From NCBI GenBank assembly GCA_003244035.1, contig QHBV01000153.1, positions 1-5,600 on the forward strand: a stretch of 5,600 nucleotides of DNA, in the 5' to 3' direction. The notes beneath the pieces were generated by a model, which did no database searches, was not told the DNA's origin, and worked only from the letters and a program-made list of their open reading frames with translations. Positions within the stretch are counted from its first letter, which is position 1; each line of letters begins with the position of its first letter. Position numbers and translations under genes: made by a program. Below are positions 5,250 to 5,600 of the stretch, piece by piece. The DNA is from Solirubrobacterales bacterium (lineage in GTDB: Bacteria > Actinomycetota > Thermoleophilia > Solirubrobacterales > Solirubrobacteraceae).

Positions 5250-5447
5250 ACCCGCCCTCGCTCCTTCATATTCGCCAACAACGCCTCGCCGAACTCGCCG
5301 GGCTTCGGGAAACAGTGCGCCGAAGACCCCGCCGACCTCGAGCAAGTCGAGCGTCGTAGCGTGCTGGAACTCGAGTAACGCGGAGTCTTGGGTCTGGGTA
5401 TCAACCGAACACTGCGCGCGCCAAGCGGGTCGGTGAGTCGTGATTCG
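5250..5447. other. Gap upstream of the decarboxylase; nothing assigned
   Basis: This 198-base stretch separates the right-edge gene from the decarboxylase. No clear promoter or terminator is visible. On the minus strand the decarboxylase frame stays open through the whole gap up to the TGA of the right-edge gene, but the only start in it is TTG 5345 and its translation matches nothing I know. AAGGAG lies about twelve bases before ATG 5249 and may serve as its ribosome binding site. Confidence 0.4.
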
Positions 5448-5600
5448 TCACCTTGCCACGATCCGTAAGCCAGGCGCGTCACCGGAAAACAGTCGCGCGA
5501 TAGCGTCACTGTAGTCGGCAACCGTTGACTCGGGAGCTAGTAGCGACGCCGGCAGCCTCATCACTGGCAGCCCGCGGTTTTCGGGCGCTTGTGCTGTTTC
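5448..5600 (-). CDS. C-terminal 50 residues of an unidentified protein (partial)
   Basis: An open minus-strand frame enters from the right edge and ends at TGA 5450-5448. It reads ETAQAPENRGLPVMRLPASL, then LAPESTVADYSDAIARLFSG, then DAPGLRIVAR. The composition is ordinary for a folded soluble protein, with a likely amphipathic helix (VADYSDAIARLFSG) and a short terminal strand (LRIVA). I do not recognise the family. It lies upstream of the decarboxylase on the same strand, 198 bases away, so the two could share an operon. The 5' end lies outside the window. Confidence 0.5.
   Translation of the reverse strand, partial: ETAQAPENRGLPVMRLPASLLAPESTVADYSDAIARLFSGDAPGLRIVAR

Noticed and set aside
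4677..5436. Overlapping plus-strand open frames of 233 and 204 codons.
   Set aside because: Both are antisense to the well-conserved decarboxylase and show no domain signature.

Overview
The window is GC-rich DNA with no tRNA, rRNA, CRISPR array or insertion sequence that I can see. The gene families point to a high-GC actinobacterium, possibly of the soil Thermoleophilia/Solirubrobacterales kind. That is inference from family content and codon use, not from a marker gene.

Left part (1-1890, mostly minus strand): this is an ECF42-type locus, made of an ECF sigma factor with a long C-terminal helical-repeat extension (245-1426) preceded by a YCII/DGPF protein gene (1468-1809). The YCII frame is intact except for one in-frame amber codon. 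The sigma frame has no ATG, GTG or TTG at the position where the family normally starts. A promoter-like sequence, TGTCGA-N17-CGTCTT, lies just upstream of the YCII gene. A second copy with identical -35 and -10 hexamers and the same spacer length lies at the extreme left edge and points leftward out of the window. The simplest reading is that the sigma factor activates its own operon and a second transcription unit beyond the left edge.

Middle (1891-2755): a divergent plus-strand remnant of a pyridoxamine-5'-phosphate-oxidase-like (PPOX/F420-type) flavoprotein gene is frameshifted and lacks its C-terminal half. It is followed by an intact small Lys/Ala/Arg-rich histone-H1-like gene (2229-2510). 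A possible short ribbon-helix-helix ORF (2556-2714) on the minus strand is tentative.

Right part (2756-5600, minus strand): an exported TolB/PD40-like beta-propeller protein (2756-3850) lies downstream of a phosphatidylserine-decarboxylase-family enzyme (3981-5249). The enzyme has the extra N-terminal domain typical of PsiD-like aromatic amino acid decarboxylases and a GGST pyruvoyl-forming motif. The last 50 residues of an unidentified protein enter from the right edge (5448-5600).

The most notable points are the pair of matching sigma-type promoters, the three lesions clustered within about 600 bases (missing sigma start, YCII amber codon, PPOX frameshift), and the PsiD-like decarboxylase.
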